A stretch of 64,000 bases of DNA from Holacanthus passer. Lineage: Eukaryota > Chordata > Actinopteri > Pomacanthidae. The stretch lies in contig JAFREQ010000223.1 in the NCBI GenBank assembly GCA_025331565.1, positions 124,001 to 188,000 of the forward strand. Reading direction: 5' to 3'. The notes beneath the pieces were generated by a model. That model ran no database searches and had not been told where the DNA came from. It was given only the letters and a program-made list of their open reading frames with translations. Shown piece by piece: positions 35,101 to 49,500 of the stretch (positions within the stretch are counted from its first letter, which is position 1; each line of letters begins with the position of its first letter). The position numbers and the translations under genes were made by a program.

Positions 35101-36415
35101 TGTGAAGTGTCTCATTTAAAGTATAGCTGCATGCTTCTTCATGTGGGACGAGCAGGTCCGTCCAGCCGCTGGCAGTGCAGTTTCGATGCACTTCACCTGC
35201 AACGTAGCAATAAAATCATAATATTTCTGTCATTGTTTCGTGAGTATGCATTTGAGCCACATAGAACAATAAATATATCCTGGAAGATTGTGTCTGTGTA
35301 TACCATTTAGATCTGGGTTCACAAACTTGGATTTATTGGACAGTAAAAATATCCAAAATCTTTGCTTTCCCTCTTCGGGTGCTTCAATAAACCTCCAGTT
35401 ATTCTGATAAATTATTATGAAATTTATCATCCTTATCTCCCAACATAAATGTAGCACTCCGATTTGTTGCCCGGTGTCTCTGGGAACACGGGCATTCTGC
35501 GGCCGAATGTTTGGATAAAGACCCTGAGAGTTCCTTATGAAAACAAATTAGTTTCCGGGCAAATAATTAACCAGTGTAATGTGCTATAAATAATGGGTTT
35601 GTAAATGTGTCTGAGTGCATGTGCTCTATCTCACCTTCTGAAGAGAAGAACTCGTGGTTTGGACATGGCTGAGAGACAGTTTCCCCAAGTGAAGCAGGCG
35701 GCCAACAGTTCAGCTCATCCCAAATTCCCTTACAGTGGATGCTGATGTTTTCTTAAAAGGTGGATCAGAAATTACATGTTTTATTTTTGTTTGCAGGGAC
35801 TCCATACAATTAATGGAGACACATTATAAAAAGCCAGTGACTAATACAAATTATGTCTATGATTATTTTTAATTTCAAGATTGAAACTCCTCCATTAATC
35901 TTGATCCTTCAACATAAAATCCATTCTGTCAAATACATGTTTTTGTTTCTTTGGATTTCAGGGTGTGTTATATTATGTGGCCAGTAGGTGACACTAGAAC
36001 ATTGCATTCAATATTATAAAGGTTAAAAAGGCTTAATTCAAAGATTTCTCTCATTTCAGACATCACTATTTTTTTTCAATGGAAATGTTCACTGAGCTTA
36101 TTAATTATTATTCAACATTTTTATCAGCATTAGTTAAGACAATTGGTCTAAAATACACAATTAAGAAACTGTGAAAACTCACCTGTTGCTTTGTGAGAAT
36201 TTAAAATGAGGAGATCTTTCATGCACTTTTCCTCCTCTCTCACAAGATTAACCTGAGAAAGACACCCTGATGCTGCCTGTAAAAAAGGAGACAATAATGC
36301 ATTTATTTTTAAGATCTTTCATACATTCAAATTCATGTTTTCTCACCTTTGGCAACAGCAGCACTCCAATAAGTCCAACTTTTTTCATTGTGTCAGGGTT
36401 CCTCTTTTTTCCCAT
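32194..36415 (-). CDS. sctr: Secretin-receptor-like class B GPCR
   Basis: Thirteen minus-strand exons, all with GT/AG borders and compatible phases: 36415-36347, 36276-36183, 35751-35635, 35196-35090, 34906-34797, 34377-34245, 33877-33724, 33606-33546, 33415-33346, 33112-33021, 32728-32590, 32496-32455 and 32379-32194. Product 457 aa (448 if Met10 is used), against about 440 in human SCTR. Signal peptide about 10-27; hormone-binding ectodomain with six cysteines and the motifs GIWDELNCWPP and NCTASGW; seven membrane helices from about residue 137 to 395; TM7 ends LYCFMNGEVQLE, where EVQLE matches SCTR better than VIP receptors (EVQAE). Secretin receptors couple to Gs and raise cAMP. Several family-conserved positions are altered: GLYLHTL of TM3 is GHFLFTL (235-241), the TM5 R-G-P is R-V-P (297-299), and the TM6 proline of P-L-F-G is Ala347. 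The frame is intact. The donor of exon 4 (GAG/GTTGGT) is weak. Identity as SCTR rests on exon 12-13 sequence and synteny. Confidence 0.85.
33175..33300 (+). repeat. Dispersed repeat family A fragment in receptor intron 9
   Basis: It contains 'TTGCCAAGAGCTGCCTGAGA', 'AGATTGATACCACTCTCAT' and 'GTGTAGCTTAGCATAAAGAC', landmarks shared with the other family A copies. It fills most of the 233-bp intron between receptor exons 9 and 10. Confidence 0.7.
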
Positions 36416-36889
36416 CAGAATAGTTTCCAGTGTCCAAACCTCAAGCTGCAGATGTAATTAGAATAAAAACCATCATCCTGCCTTGCAGCACATATGAGGT
36501 CTGCAAATCAAACACAGGCCCAGTCAGTGTGGTTAAATATGCACATTATTCTTCAGGACCAGCTGATGAGCGCTTATCAAGGCGGCTATAATAAAATTAA
36601 AACTTCCTATTGTGGCTTTCAAAATAAAGTCAAGGGCGCATGTAAATGTAATGCATGAATGTGAAAACAGTAGGAATTTTTAGTAATACACCAAAATGCT
36701 AATTGACATAATGTATTTTCACTTTATTTAAACAACTACCAGGAAGCAAGACACACAACAGCATGTTTGTAGTCTATGCTTTTATTTTGAAAGTGAATCC
36801 GCTTGCTTCCCGTCTCATTTCGGTGGTATGACGCAGTTTAATGACGCTGGCAGCCAACAAATCACGTCGCCCTCAGCACGTTATCCCAC

Positions 36890-36987
36890 CCCCTCAGAGC
36901 ACTGTCGTCCCTATGGCAACGACAGTGTTTGATAATGGCGCTCTTCTTATCAACAACAACAGAAAGTGATTAAAACAAATTATTCAG
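36890..36987 (+). promoter_or_regulatory. CFAP221 promoter with X-box-like palindrome and 5' UTR exon
   Basis: At 36900-36927 a 9-bp inverted repeat (CACTGTCGT / ACGACAGTG) encloses CCCTATGGCA. Its right half reads ATGGCAAC, a perfect half of the X-box bound by RFX factors that drive ciliary genes; the left half (GTCGTCCC) is imperfect. About 60 bp further on, TATTCAG is followed by GTACG at 36987/36988, a plausible end of a non-coding first exon, and a matching acceptor lies before 37553. CFAP221 is a ciliary gene, so the site fits. Site function is inferred. Confidence 0.6.
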
Positions 36988-37591
36988 GTACGAAAACAGA
37001 TGGAATATGTCGGTTTAATCTGAGCAACTAAAGGTAGCTCGTTGTCTAAACCGTCTGAGGTCTGAGGTTTGATTGCTCAAAACATTTTTTAGGAGAAACT
37101 GATAAAACTTGCTACGAAGCCTCTGTTTAAGTTGATGCTTGTTAAATTAAGCTAGCAGGTAGTTAATAATACCTGAAATTTATGCTAATATTAGCCTCCT
37201 TGCTAACGTTAGCCACACATCTAATAATTAAAGTCAAATCAGAAGTGAAGATAGAATCTCTACAATATTAACGGTTGGATAAAACTTTCTTTATGATCTT
37301 AAAAATGATGCTACAGTCAGCTGTCTATATCTGAAACATGTAAGGCATAATAAAAATATGCTAGTGATCCTTTTTTTTAGGATTTGAAGTTGAATCCAGG
37401 CAGCACAAATATTGCAGAGGTGGAAACAAATTTGCACAAATGAAATCTAAATCTAACCTGCTGTCCCTCCGTGTCTTTCCTCTTGTATTCAAATTCATAG
37501 ATTTACTCATAATATTTCCCAGCATGCCGCCCTCTCCTTGTCTGTCCTCCAGCCTTCTGTCATAAGGAGCCAGAGCTGACCTTTTGCCAGG

Positions 37592-40500
37592 ATGGAGGTG
37601 GCCCTCTCTGCCCCGCAGAGCCTCTCAGAGCCTCTCAGGAGGGGGACTCCTCTGCCTCTGAGCCAGCTGGTGGAGGAGAGCAGGAGCAGAGTCAACATTC
37701 CCAATCATCTACTGGAATCAAGTACATATTAAGCACGACCCTCTGAAACCTTCTGATAACTCTGATCCTTCATTGATACTGTTTTCATCACTGCTAGCAA
37801 TGATGCAAAGTACTTAACCTTAAAGTAACAAGAAACGTATACATGACAGCAACCAGTTGATGTGTGGTAAAAGCAGACTAGTTGCTTTAGTTGTGTTACA
37901 GACAATGAGCACTGGTGCACTCTGTTTTTTGTCGCTTTACATTGCTGCTTATTTTGGGTTGGTTGATCCAAGGTGTGAAAAGCCTGCATTCAAACAGTTT
38001 TCTGTTATGCAAAAAGCCTATTACAGTTCAGTAATTGTTTTTTTCCCCCTGTATAGAAATATATGCCAAACTGAAAAGCAACAGCTTGATCGAAGCAGAG
38101 CCTGCAGAGCTTCACTTCAGTGGGTTTGAGCTGGAGAAGGATTACGTAAAGATGTTGGTGAGAAAAATCCTATTGAAATTTTAGTATACTTGGAGTTTTC
38201 AATTTTAATTTAACTTTAATTTTTCACAGGCTGCAATGGACAAACAATTTACTGATTGTGAGTTGCTTAAAAAAATATTTTTAGAGGTAAGCTTTTTCTT
38301 TCATTCCTCCATGGCCACAAGTGCTTGGTGTGAAATACAAGTAAATAAGAACAACAAAGACCAGACAGCAGGTACAGACTTGAGGTGGGCTGCATAAAAA
38401 TCTGTGTGGCTGTGATACGGTCTACACAGTCCAGCTGTCCTCAGTCTCCTCAGAATACATTGGCAGGCATAGGCGTGCTTTCTGTTGCACACTGATTCAC
38501 CTGCTGCTCTTTTGAAGGGAGATGTGGGTCACTTGTATCCTTTTTGAAGACAAAAACCATCTGCTTTGTCTCACTGGCACCCAGAGAGATAGTTGTCCAT
38601 GTACCAGGCTGATTTGTCACAGTCATTAGCTGGTTATTGCACTGATTGGGGCCCATTGTGGCAGGAATTTATGTGCATCATACAAGTCGGACTGTTGATG
38701 GATATGAGGACAATATCCTGGTCCAGGGATTGAAGATTCACATTGTTCAGGAGCAAACATTTTTAGTAGACTAACTTAAGCATACAGCCTAGGTCTCTGT
38801 TTATGGTCATGTTTTTCCAAGCTGGAGTACTTCTTTGTCACCAGAACTGAATGAAGAATCCAGGGCTTTAAGCAGAGAGTGGACCTTGGTGTTAGGCCAA
38901 GGCCTTTGGTTGGGTTGTGTGATAGTAATAGCAGCTTTTACAATTAGTGTTTGGTGAAGAGGCACAGGTGAAGTCTTGAATCCAGAGCCAGCCAGACCCC
39001 TTTGTAAACTTTAAGCACCCACCAAAAGCAGATCAAGTTTGTTTTTAAAAAACATTGCAGTAAAGCATTAAAGCAATTGTAAAAATCCTATTCCATCTTA
39101 AATTCATCTCCTTTGGTTTCCATCAAGGCTAAATTTGATTTAACTGAATGGGCACTGATTTTTCACCCTATTTGCCTGATGAAGCACTGTAGGCTGGATG
39201 TAAGCATCAAGGATATGGAAATGGTTTTCTCAAGTGCACATGATTGGATGGAATTGAATTATTCTTTTCTCTCCCCTTCCTCTCCCTCAGAAACTAATCA
39301 ACATCTCATCTGAAGTCATGAATATTCATATCATTCCCACCCAAACCAAGCACTTCCAAACATCTTACACCAAAAAGGTATTTTTCTTTTTCATTACAAA
39401 TTGCTGACCTGAATATAATATTATGACTCCACTTGTCCATTAGTGCAATCAGTGTTGTTTCTGAAGATTCAAGTCTGTCCCATCTGTTTTCTTCTCAAGT
39501 ATCGACTCATCCCAGGCCTCGCCTACACACTGAAGGTCAGATTCTGTCCTGACGAGTGGCGTTACTTCTATGACTGCGTTCGGGTTCACTGCAAGGTTAG
39601 AATCCAACAGTTTGTGCACCACCGTGGTCGCTGTGCCGCTGTTTGGCTTGGAGTCCACTAATGCTGTTTGTTTTCTGCTAACATCTTTAGACCTTAGGCA
39701 TTTACTGGAAGCTGTGGGACTACGTTGACATTTACAATTGCTGGAAAGACGCAACTATGCACTAAAGCTGGCTCATGTAACATGCAGTCTCATATAGTCC
39801 AACAAACAAGACAACCAAGAGGAAAAATTCCTTGTTGCTTCAACTCTCTTTTTATGACAAATTCTCATGTTTACTTTGAGACCTTTTTAATCTCTGTTAT
39901 TCTCTTTCACCCTTCCCTTTCTCCTCTCTCATATTTTCTCTCTTTTATTCATTCAACCCAACTACACCCTTTCTAAGGGGGAAGAGAACCTTTTAATTCC
40001 AGTTCATGCTTACCCTGTCATCGATGACCTGCACATCCCTCCTCGCATCGACCTATCAGCCGTACCACTTGGACAAAGGTGTGTGTGTGTACTGTCCGGT
40101 ATGTGTGTGTTGGGATCCTCAGTGGACTGTTATCTGACCTCCTGTCTGCCTGAGGGCTTGCCTGTCTCTTTGTATTCTTCCATACAACCAACCATGCTTT
40201 CTTTCACCCGTTGGTGTCAAATCATAAAAAAAAAATAAGCTCCTCTGATTTTTTTTCCACCTGTCTCTAGTGTTTGCCATGCTATTCCTCTGAGATGCAG
40301 CTGCCCCATTGACTTTGAGTTCCAGGTGTACGTTATTCAGCCCCATGAGGCCTTTTCTATCCACCCACTTACAGGTAATGACTACTGAAATTATTTAACA
40401 TCGAAAATGGTGATGAATTAAGAATACAGCTTTCCCTTTCATTGCAATGCACATGATTTCTGCAGTACATTTTGTGACTGTATATTTTTGTTTTTTTACT

Positions 40501-43500
40501 CTTTACTTAACTGTGACGCATTTCACAATTTGTCTTTAAGGTAAAATGGATGAGCAAAGTTGTTTCGCCATTAATAATTCTCATTTAGTTTACTAGATTA
40601 AAAACATAACCCATCTGTGTTCTCTCAAAAGCTTGGACTGGTATGTCTTGTGTATTAAACAAGTCACAACAGAACTTGAAGGATGCCTCCAGTTTCCACA
40701 TGCTGACATTAAGCAGTATTCATGGTCTGGGAAGCATCATAACACATGGCGGAACCAGCACTTGGGTTTTTGACTACAGCTGCAGTTTTAATCTGTACAA
40801 ACGTGGAATAAGAAGGGAAGATATAAATAAGTTTCTTTTTTTGGAACTGCTTTTTATGCCTTTCCCTTTTTCCTCTCTACATACACAGTAATACACATTA
40901 TCATAGCCACATCACAACACCTACAGCTCACAATATAAAAACATTCAGGCACACAGCTGTCAACAGTGGTAATTCAAAATGGTATTATTAATATATAGAC
41001 ATAATTAATATAATAGACATAATTATGATCGCCAGGTGGTTAGTTTGTATTTAAAGTCATTAATCAAAGAGATTTCGCTTGTCAGTTGGCTAGATAAGCT
41101 ACACTTGTTTCCAACCTTTTTTGCCTGACGTACCCCCACATCCTGATGCCCTGAGTAGGCTAAACATGTGCACTAACACCCATATATATATTGTTTTGGC
41201 CTTGCTCTTCCAGGTGTGATTCCAGCCAATGGTGAAGTGAAGATCATTGTGACTTTCAGTCCTTTCCAATATGAGACTTCCCAGGTCACCATCCAGTTGA
41301 TCATCTCACAGTTCAACACCAAACCCTACCTCTGTACCATCACTGGGAGCTCCGCCCCTCACCTAGCCCTCAGGTAATTAGAGCAGCTGATTGTTGAACA
41401 CTACAAATTGACTAAGTAGCCAAAAAACATTTTGGCAGAAAAAAATTACCAGCTATGCAAAATATCAAGATATTAGGTCTTTCTAGATTCACCATTGGTA
41501 TTAAAGGTGCACAGATAGCACGCATACCAGTATCTCCACTGACACTACATGAGCTGACCAGGAACCTGCAGAAATTATTTGTTTAAGGGGGGGAGGTGAT
41601 GGTGATGTGTTTTTCCTCTCCTGTAACACACCGTGCTATCTTATCTTACACCACTATCTCATACTCTGTTGCTTTTGGTCCCTCGACAGGTTCACATCCA
41701 TTCTCTTGGATTTATTGACATTATGTAATAAATGTTCAGTTAAAGTAGAATCAGCCTGTTTGACATACATAAGCTGGTCAGTCTACTTGTGCTTTACTTA
41801 GTCTTCATGAGAAGACTTTTTCTTGCAGTCCAGCTGAGCGTACAAACATGCAACGAACTTGATTAAGAGAAAATAGCCTTGTGCTCTGATTAGAAGTTCC
41901 CATTTGTTTTTTTCAGCCAGTTTAAAACCTAATGTTTAATTTTGTTCCCATGAGAAAGAGAGTGCTATCCATCACACAGCAGTAGCTCCATCCACTGCAC
42001 TGTCTTGGTGTTATCTCGGCCGAAAGTTAATAATTCATGAAAATAGCTGGGTAGCTGGTGCAGTGATATCAAGATGGATATGCCTCCCAATGGATGTTTA
42101 GCATATAAAACATTCTCCCTCTGTTTGTTGTTCCCCGCAATGGAACCAAATAAAAGATGAGATATGTGCAAGTGAAAGATTAAGAAATATATGCTCGAGC
42201 CAATGTTTTTCCAGCTTGAACCAATGCCTGACACTCGCTTGTCGCCGAGTGAGATAGAGGCTATTCTTAAAATAAACAGATCATGATTATTTTAATATCT
42301 TGAAGGACTTTGCTTCTGTGTTGCATTTTCCATCAAAATAGTGCAATCTAATACAATAGGCTTGCCATAAATCCTTAAATGCACCTTGTAAATCTTTGCA
42401 ACACCTCTAATGTGAAGCTGTTGTTGACACTGTCAGAAAAGTGTTGAGTCAACTTTGGTCATTTAAGGTTGTGGTTATCAATGCTGTTGCAGTCAAATTA
42501 GTCTATTTTGGCCATTTCTCATTTACAATTCTGTCAATATTAAAGCAAGTATTTCTCCATCAGGGGTATTTTTATGTACTTATCCTATTACTCTGTTATT
42601 TTTCTGCATGATAGTGAGCTGGGAACCAAGTCGGGTCATGGAGATGCAGTGCCTGCAGAATACAAAAGACCTTCACCTGTCACCCATGTGCCTCCTCGAA
42701 GTAAAGCCAAATACAGGTCAACCAAGGAGGCTGACAAATCAAAGGTAGTGTACGTATGTGGTTTAGAATTTTCTCTTATTTACTTCTTTGTAAAATGAAA
42801 TGCAGTAAAGTAGTAGTAGCTTCATGAAGGGGTTAATGATTTCATTCTTATGCTGAAAATAGTTATGAGAAGCTCTCTTGCTCCTTCATGAAAAATGTAA
42901 TGGACTTTATATTATAAGTACGATGTAAGATGTGCTTATTAGTCTGTTACCTCAATTAATTCATTTTCACTTTTGATTAAGTCGACAAGGGAAGAAGAAA
43001 GAGATTTTCTTTTTTTTTATATATGCAGCTTTTTTTCCTCTCTAACCTGAAAACTCCTTCATGTTGGGAACATTTTTAGTTTTTCTTTTTCTTTTGTTTG
43101 AGCACAACGATCCATTCTCAACATTCTCAACATTACAGCTATACTTTATTGCTGTCTTCTGTAATGCTGATAGTTTCTTGTATTTGTGTGTGTTATCCTT
43201 CATTTCTTGCTGTTTCTGTATGTCTTTACTTGTCCCCTAGAGAGATCAGCCTAGTGTTCAGCCTGGACTGAAGCCTCCGGTAGATGTCTGTACCCCTGCA
43301 GGAGTGGCAAAGATGCTCATCAAAGACACCAATAAACTCACCTCTAAAGACCTGAGGGAAGGTAGATGCCTCCCAGAGATTTTACTCTTTCAGTTGTTAC
43401 CCAGTTTTTGTGACATACATGTCACCTCATCAAACCCATGGCTGCATTTTATAAATGAACTACGTTGTATTTGGCTCCTGTTATATTCTCAATTTGTTAC

Positions 43501-46500
43501 CATGAAGTAAACTGCATTTCATGACACAGTCTGTCTCCTGTCTTCTGGTACCCCTTCACTTCAGCCATGTCCTGTGCCAGTATGCTTGGTGTGCAAAACA
43601 GGCGGATGAAGGAGGCCCTCTTCTTAAAAAAGGTTCAACAAAATGTGAAGGAGGAGCAAGTCAACCACATGAGATGGTAGGTCAAACTAAAATATACAGT
43701 CTCAATGTAAATGTAAATCCTGTTGAATTTTTGGATAGTCAGTGTTTCCTATTCACTAACTAATGCTAATAATCTATTTAAAAACAAAAGAGCAAATTTA
43801 AGAACAGGGACAAGATGAAGATACAATCTAAGATAATACAGGAAGAAGATTAAGATACAATTATTGCATTAAGTTTCTGGAAAGAATACACGTGCAAAAT
43901 ACTGTTTTATCACACCAATTAAACTAGCTAATTATAATTTATCAGTGACAAAGTGTTGGAGAGGAGGCAGTTTTTTGGTTTTGCCCAATGTTGAATTCTG
44001 GGAAAAAATGATTGCGTGTGATTTGGTAGAAAGAAGTCTGGTGTAAGAATGATCTATTGCTAGGTTTTTCTCCACTAAATCCGAAATCATGTCCATGCAC
44101 TGGAAGGTAAAATTGAAACCATGGAGCAAATTAGATTTAAGTGAAGAGGGAAATGACAGGTACATAAAAGAATATTTTTATTATAATATGTGTGTTTCTA
44201 TATATGTTTCTTTGACCTTGGTTATATCGTCACATATGCTATTTTTTCAGTGTATTGTTTTTTTTTTTAAGATGACACTTTCATTAAAACAAAAACATAT
44301 CCATTCAGGCAAGTTCATCTTGGTAAGGACCCCGTGTCAGACCACACCAGGAGGCAGGTAGCGGAGGAGAGAGAGATTGCACAACACGAATACATGGTAA
44401 GATATCTTGATCGTGGAAGTAATCATGCTCTTGCTCACGTCTTTGTGCTGCAACTCTGTTTGCTAAAATAGCTATTCCCTCTTTGCAGTTCACCCATGAA
44501 TGTACAGACATCTGTCTCTAGCTTACTTTGACACTGAAGAAAACTTAAAAGCATGATGATTCTCAAACAAGTTCTGGAGTTAAAAGGAGCGTCTTTTTCT
44601 GTGATTTCAAACCGGATTTATGGATGTGTATTTGTGATAGACATCAGAGATGATGATATCCTCTCAAAGGTTGCTTTGCATCAAAAATATGTGTATCATG
44701 TCTGTGTTCAGATTTAACTGAGTTGTGACTCAGAGAGAGAGAGAGTGTAATTTTTGATGCAGAGTGCAGCAATCAGGCAGTAAAGGTTTAAGAGTTCCTC
44801 AATTATGTCAATGAGCTATGTGTTGCAGTCAATGCTGCAGCTCCAGCTGTTGACCCTGTTGGTAAGCGAACCAAATCAGGGCCGCCTCACAGTTTGAAAA
44901 CCTCTGATTTAAACTGTATGTATGTAGAAATGTAAATCTTCTTCAAATCATCACTGCCTTACATGTTTAACTGTTGCGCAATGACTGCATCTACATCTGT
45001 TAGCAAATAGATTTGGAAGGAACAAAAACCCTGCAGGACCAGAATTGAGTATTGGTTGCAAAGTATTATCTCATACAGTGAGTGCAGGTCAAATCCTGAT
45101 CACTCTTATTATTGCTTATAGTTGCACAGATTTTTCTGGCTTTGCTACAGCAGACTTTTTCATGTACACCATTTGAGTTTGTTTTCCGATTTCAGTCAAC
45201 ATGACATTTGCTGGATGTGTTGGTGGCTCATCACTTACGCTAGACAAGATATGCATACCAATGTCATAGCCTGATGCAGTGGTGGCATTATTAGATCCAC
45301 ACTGTGATTCTCATCCTTTAAAAAAAAAAAAAAAAACCCATTCTGCCTCTGTGATTGATTTTATTGAGAGGAAATATGCAGACTCAGCCAAAGTAATATC
45401 AGTTGTGAAATTTCAGTGTGTGTGTGTGTGTGTGAAAGGTTCCTCACAAAAAGTTATTTGAATAGTTGACAGAACTCTCACAGACACTTAACAGCGCTTC
45501 CTCCCCCATCTCCTCTCCACCTGCGCTGTTTATAGTGCACAATGCGCCCTCCTTCATACACTCCTTGTTTATAGCCTCATATCACCTCACTTTGGTATTT
45601 TATGGGAACCCTGTCTTTTTTATGATAGGAAGACCTACAATCTTCTTCTGTAGGTCCACTTTGGAATCTTTACTGCAGGTCAGAACTTGAATAACTCAAC
45701 AGATATACCATCCTTCTCAGTTTGCATCGCAGTGATGGTTTATCACTTTGCCACATTATCTTTTCATCTACCAGACTATGTTGGTTAACCATAATACAAT
45801 TGTTACCTTGTTATATCGTTCCAATAAACAGGGCCCTCATCCACAGCATTAGCAGTCATGACTGCAATTCTTTTGCAAAATGAAGACATATTGGCTTATT
45901 TCTCGCTGTGACAAAGAGAAGGTTGCCTCTTCAGTCAAAAGCGACCTTTCTATAGAGGATAAACATGCTGGAATATATTTTTTTTCCATTGGCCTTGCAC
46001 CATCTGTCATTGCCAGAACTCTGAAGGGTTTAGCGAAAATAGAAACAACAGCATCCACTTAGGCTTTTATGCCACATACCAATCTCCCTTTGTACATTTT
46101 TTTAGCAGTTTTCTTGCCAATTCTGACAGCGTGACACACTATAAAATGCTGTGCATGTGGAAGAAATGTACATTCATAACATCCTATATGATTAAATAAA
46201 AGCAACAGTATAATAAGACTCTGCAGATACGACATCTTATTTGATTGAAAAAAGGTTGCACAAGATTCGTCTCTTCTTCAGATAATCTCTGTTGTACTTC
46301 ACAGACCTTCATGGTGCTCGCTTACTGATTTTGTTGTAGGTCAAAAGGGGAGATGTAAGACAAGAGGGAGACTTTGTTGCTGGACAGCCTAAACTTTCCT
46401 CCAGACGAGTGCTTTGTGAAGCAGGACAGGTAAACCTCTATTGTGATGTGTTTTGCTCATTTCCTGTTACAGTAGTTTTATGTACTATGAGTGTATCTAA

Positions 46501-49500
46501 GAGTGTATGTCTTTCTAATATACATTGGTTGCAAAACTACAGTATGCATTCAGTTAATGCTAAATAGACCCATATTTTGTCTTGGCAAATGTATGAACAA
46601 GTGTCTACAAAGTCATGACTCATCTGCATGATACATTTATCTGAGGGGTTCCAGAAAAAAAACCTGTCTCTCAGTGGTCTTAGATTAAATGAATCATGTT
46701 GCATACAGCCCGTCCTGCAATTTAATTCAATCTAACATTCACTTTAACTGTCCTACTATCTTTTGCCATTTTAATACTCCGAGCGGAGACCTCGTGAAAT
46801 TTCACTTCATGGCCCTTCTCATATGCACTCAATGTAACAATGCCAAATGAGCATATGAAAGTCAGCTATAAATGTCTCTCTAATCTCTTCTAGGCCCACG
46901 AGGGAGCCCCATGCTTCCAGTTTTACTCCAGTTTTCAGTGGGAGCTGAGACAAAGAGTCCTCATACTGTTCCAGCAGGCAGCACGCAAGGTACGCACATC
47001 CAAGTGCTGTAAAGTCACTGAGGTACATGTGTAGTTGCACACATGCATGAGCATTTTCTCAGATGCGCAAATACATACATACATTACCCACACTTTCCTC
47101 TTCCCTCAGGAGAGGGCCAGTCTCCCTGCGGCCCTGTCCCTTTAGTTCAGCCATGTGGAAGTTCCTCACACTAAATGTATAATATTCTTTACAGTACAGT
47201 TGATTTTCCTGGGAACAGTGCATTCCAGTGAAAGCTGAATAATTTGACATGGCCTCTTAAAGCCACAGAAAGAGCTTACTTCACTTTTCCTAGCACCAAG
47301 TAAAATGAAGGTGATTTTTTCTTGTGGAAAAGTTCATAACAGGAAGTTGTCTCTGGCGGTGTGTTTTTAGGCATAAAATTTAATTCTGATAGCTGTTTTG
47401 ATAAAGCAGTGACCGTCAGTCAAGCTAGGAGAGCAATGTCTGCTATAATAATCTGCAGATGGAGATCATCTGTAGACATCCGACTTTGCAAACACTGCTA
47501 AAATATATGGTGGAATAGAGAAATAGGCTGTACAGTAAAGTTGAACTCATAGAATGAATGTGAAATCTCTCACTGACACCTCTCCTGGGATTGGAAAAGG
47601 AGGATGTGACTGTCCTGTAATTTAAAGCAGTAACACCTTCTCTCCCTTCCAGGTAGTGATCCGATGTCGCATGAACCGCAGACTGACCTGTTTGAAGAAA
47701 ATGTCAGACAGTATGAAGAACTCGCCCTCGGCAAAGAAAGGTTTTGATTATCCTATGATCTCCTCATTCACAAGTAATCTCATTATGCCATGCCAGTAAA
47801 GCATGCTTAATTGAATTTATTCCTAGAGGGGAAAATTGAAATGAAATCCCTTCAGGTTATTATGAGGTTCTAAGAACATACATGCCTACCTCAGGGACAG
47901 TGCTATTTATGGTGCATTTAGTCATACATTTCCCACTGACCCTAACAAATAGTCATCTGTAGAAATGATATTTTTTCATGTATTAATTGTCTCACTTTTT
48001 TCAGTTGGAGAAGAGACGACGTCTGATCTCAAGATCTCGCCAGACAGAGTCTTTCCATTTGCCTTCCCCATCTTCTCTGATGAAGATGACACGCTGGTGA
48101 GTGCATGATATAAAAGTGTAAAAATGACAGCCTCACTGCACATAACAAGTTGTTAACAATGTCTGATGCAATTAGCAGCCTGTCAGCAATATAGTTAAAC
48201 TTCTTTGCTGATCAGTTTGTCTTGTTTACTGGAATGAAAATCTAATTGGGGGCTGACATGTGGAAGATGAGAAACCAGTGCAAAGCGAGGGCTGGATATT
48301 GTCCTGCACATGGAATAATTTTCATTCATAATTTCCCTTGAAAGGCGTCTTTGATCTAACTGTGGAATCAAAGAGGAAGCTTAGTTTTCCACACTTTGAT
48401 TCAATCTTTTATTTAACTGATTCCCTGCAGAGAAAAGGCCTCAGTGTTCAATTGAACAAATAATGCCACTTGTCTCCTTGATACTTCTAGGCTCCCAGTA
48501 ATTTGGCTGCAGTGCCCGTGGATCCTATTGATGTGGCTGTGACGGCACATATTCCTTTCTTCAAGCTTCAAGTGGGTATTTACTGCAGCACATGGTCATC
48601 TGAACATCACACTTATAAATCAACTGATATGTACCTAGCAGCAGTGGTGGAAAGTAGTGAAGTACACAAGTACTATACTTAAGTGAAATGATCTGAGTAT
48701 TTCCTCCATCGGGTATAATCAATAGAAAATATGACAATGTAAGAAGACAATATTTTCTATGCCTGTGACACTCTGTGTATTTGATTACACATTTCATCAC
48801 TTGAATCTTTGACCTTGTGTTTGAATGTCTATTTGAAATTATTGCAATATTGTTTCACCTTAAAGAGACTAAGAAGAACCCCTGTAGCTTTTCAAAATGG
48901 ATATTCTGTACTTAAAACTTTAGTCAAGTTATTTACTACATACTGTACCCTAAAGCCTATAAGCCATTTCTCTGTTTCTATATTCTGTTGCTATTAGTGC
49001 AATGTTATTTGTTGGTATTGTTTTGTCACTCTAGGTTCCTCAGCACTATAAGCTTATGGGCTACCAACCTGTGTCAACCTGGAATGCTTTCAACTCTTAT
49101 ATCCCCACTGCTTTGGCCAGACCACTTCGAACTGGAGCTCTGGTAATGATGCAGCACCTGGACTATAATATACACATTTAGCCAATATTAGAGCCAGTTA
49201 TTCATTCATAATATGCCATCTATATATAGTTTATTTCTTCATTCATCCACTACTTAATCGTTTATTTTTCATATTTTTTTTCTCACACTGTGTTGTCATC
49301 CCTCTTCAGGACGAGCTGGCGCCCAATGAGGTCGGAGCCCAATCTCCCACCAGAGCGGAGCCCAAAGCGTGGGAGGAGCAGCAGCATGAAAATGAAAAGG
49401 AGGAAGTGGAAGCGAAGGAGGCTGCCAGTCTCACCTTCAGCGCCCCTGAAGCTCTCCTTAGACCTTTTCCAGCAAACCCACTCAGAATCTTTGTAAGGCT

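Noticed and set aside
38230..38287. Possible extra CFAP221 exon with good AG and GT borders
   Set aside because: The phase fits, but its translation (AAMDKQFTDC...) interrupts the conserved joint between KML and KLINIS of exons 2 and 3; transcript data could reopen this.
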